Shown here: positions 5,285-5,328 of the stretch, piece by piece | Position numbering within the stretch: the first letter of the stretch is position 1 | How the letters are laid out: every line of letters starts with the position of its first letter | Assembly: GCA_002501885.1 (NCBI GenBank) | Contig: DAON01000050.1 | Span: 1 to 5,328 of the forward strand | DNA length: 5,328 nt | Direction: 5' to 3' | DNA from: Euryarchaeota archaeon UBA220 | GTDB taxonomy: Archaea; Thermoplasmatota; Poseidoniia; Poseidoniales; Thalassarchaeaceae | Notes under the pieces: generated by a model | Told to the model about the DNA's origin: nothing | Databases searched by the model: none | The model's input: the letters and a program-made list of their open reading frames with translations, nothing else | Program-made: the position numbers and the translations under genes

Positions 5285-5328
5285 ATGAAAGCATCCTCCG
5301 ATAGGTCTGAAGTTAGGAAGCTCCAGCT
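5285..5328 (+). CDS. Start of a probable AbrB/PhoU-type regulator (3' end outside the window)
   Basis: Only 14 complete codons are visible (MKASSDRSEVRKLQ, then CT of a Leu codon). The SEVRKLQ-L opening resembles the N-terminus of archaeal PhoU-family regulators, which begin with an AbrB/SpoVT-like DNA-binding domain of the form (E)xRKxQLTGGSTYxVSLPKxW. Such proteins are thought to control phosphate uptake genes. The call is from this short stretch only. The start is supported by the BRE/TATA box at the right distance for a leaderless message. There is no Shine-Dalgarno site. The PhoU-like flavour of the reverse ORF next door is consistent with it but is not independent proof. Confidence 0.5.
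   Translation, partial: MKASSDRSEVRKLQ

Overview
The window looks like a piece of an archaeal chromosome, most likely from a marine planktonic Thermoplasmatota such as Marine Group II (Poseidoniales). The clues are leaderless-looking gene starts with almost no Shine-Dalgarno sites, a clear BRE/TATA box 27 bases ahead of the last start codon, the opening residues of an archaeal-style AbrB/PhoU-type regulator, and moderate GC content. The lineage call is an inference. No rRNA, tRNA, CRISPR array, insertion sequence or phage gene is visible.

Layout, left to right. Bases 1-690 hold the C-terminal half of adenylosuccinate synthetase (purA), cut by the window edge. A gene for a small, very basic protein with four cysteines (714-1001) follows after 23 bases. 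After 51 more bases comes a complete 1-pyrroline-5-carboxylate dehydrogenase of the type found in animal mitochondria (1053-2672). The 115-base gap that follows carries a well-conserved thiamin pyrophosphate (TPP) riboswitch. Its last conserved segment is also the ribosome binding site of a sodium:solute symporter gene (2788-4233). A PAP2-family membrane phosphatase or phosphotransferase gene (4302-5057) comes next. The right end (5058-5328) holds a 45-codon reverse-strand ORF resembling the last helix of a PhoU/DUF47 protein, an AT-rich control region with a 9-base direct repeat and a TATA box, and the first 14 codons of a probable PhoU-type regulator.

Function. purA (AMP synthesis) and the P5C dehydrogenase (proline to glutamate) are core metabolism. 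The central point of interest is the riboswitch-symporter pair. A TPP riboswitch directly in front of an SSS-family transporter, with no thiamin biosynthesis gene in view, suggests that this organism imports thiamin or a precursor and stops making the importer when TPP is plentiful. The right end may belong to phosphate control. All long genes lie on the plus strand, but gaps of 23-115 bases and a riboswitch between them argue for several transcription units rather than one operon. I saw no convincing oligo-T terminator in any gap.
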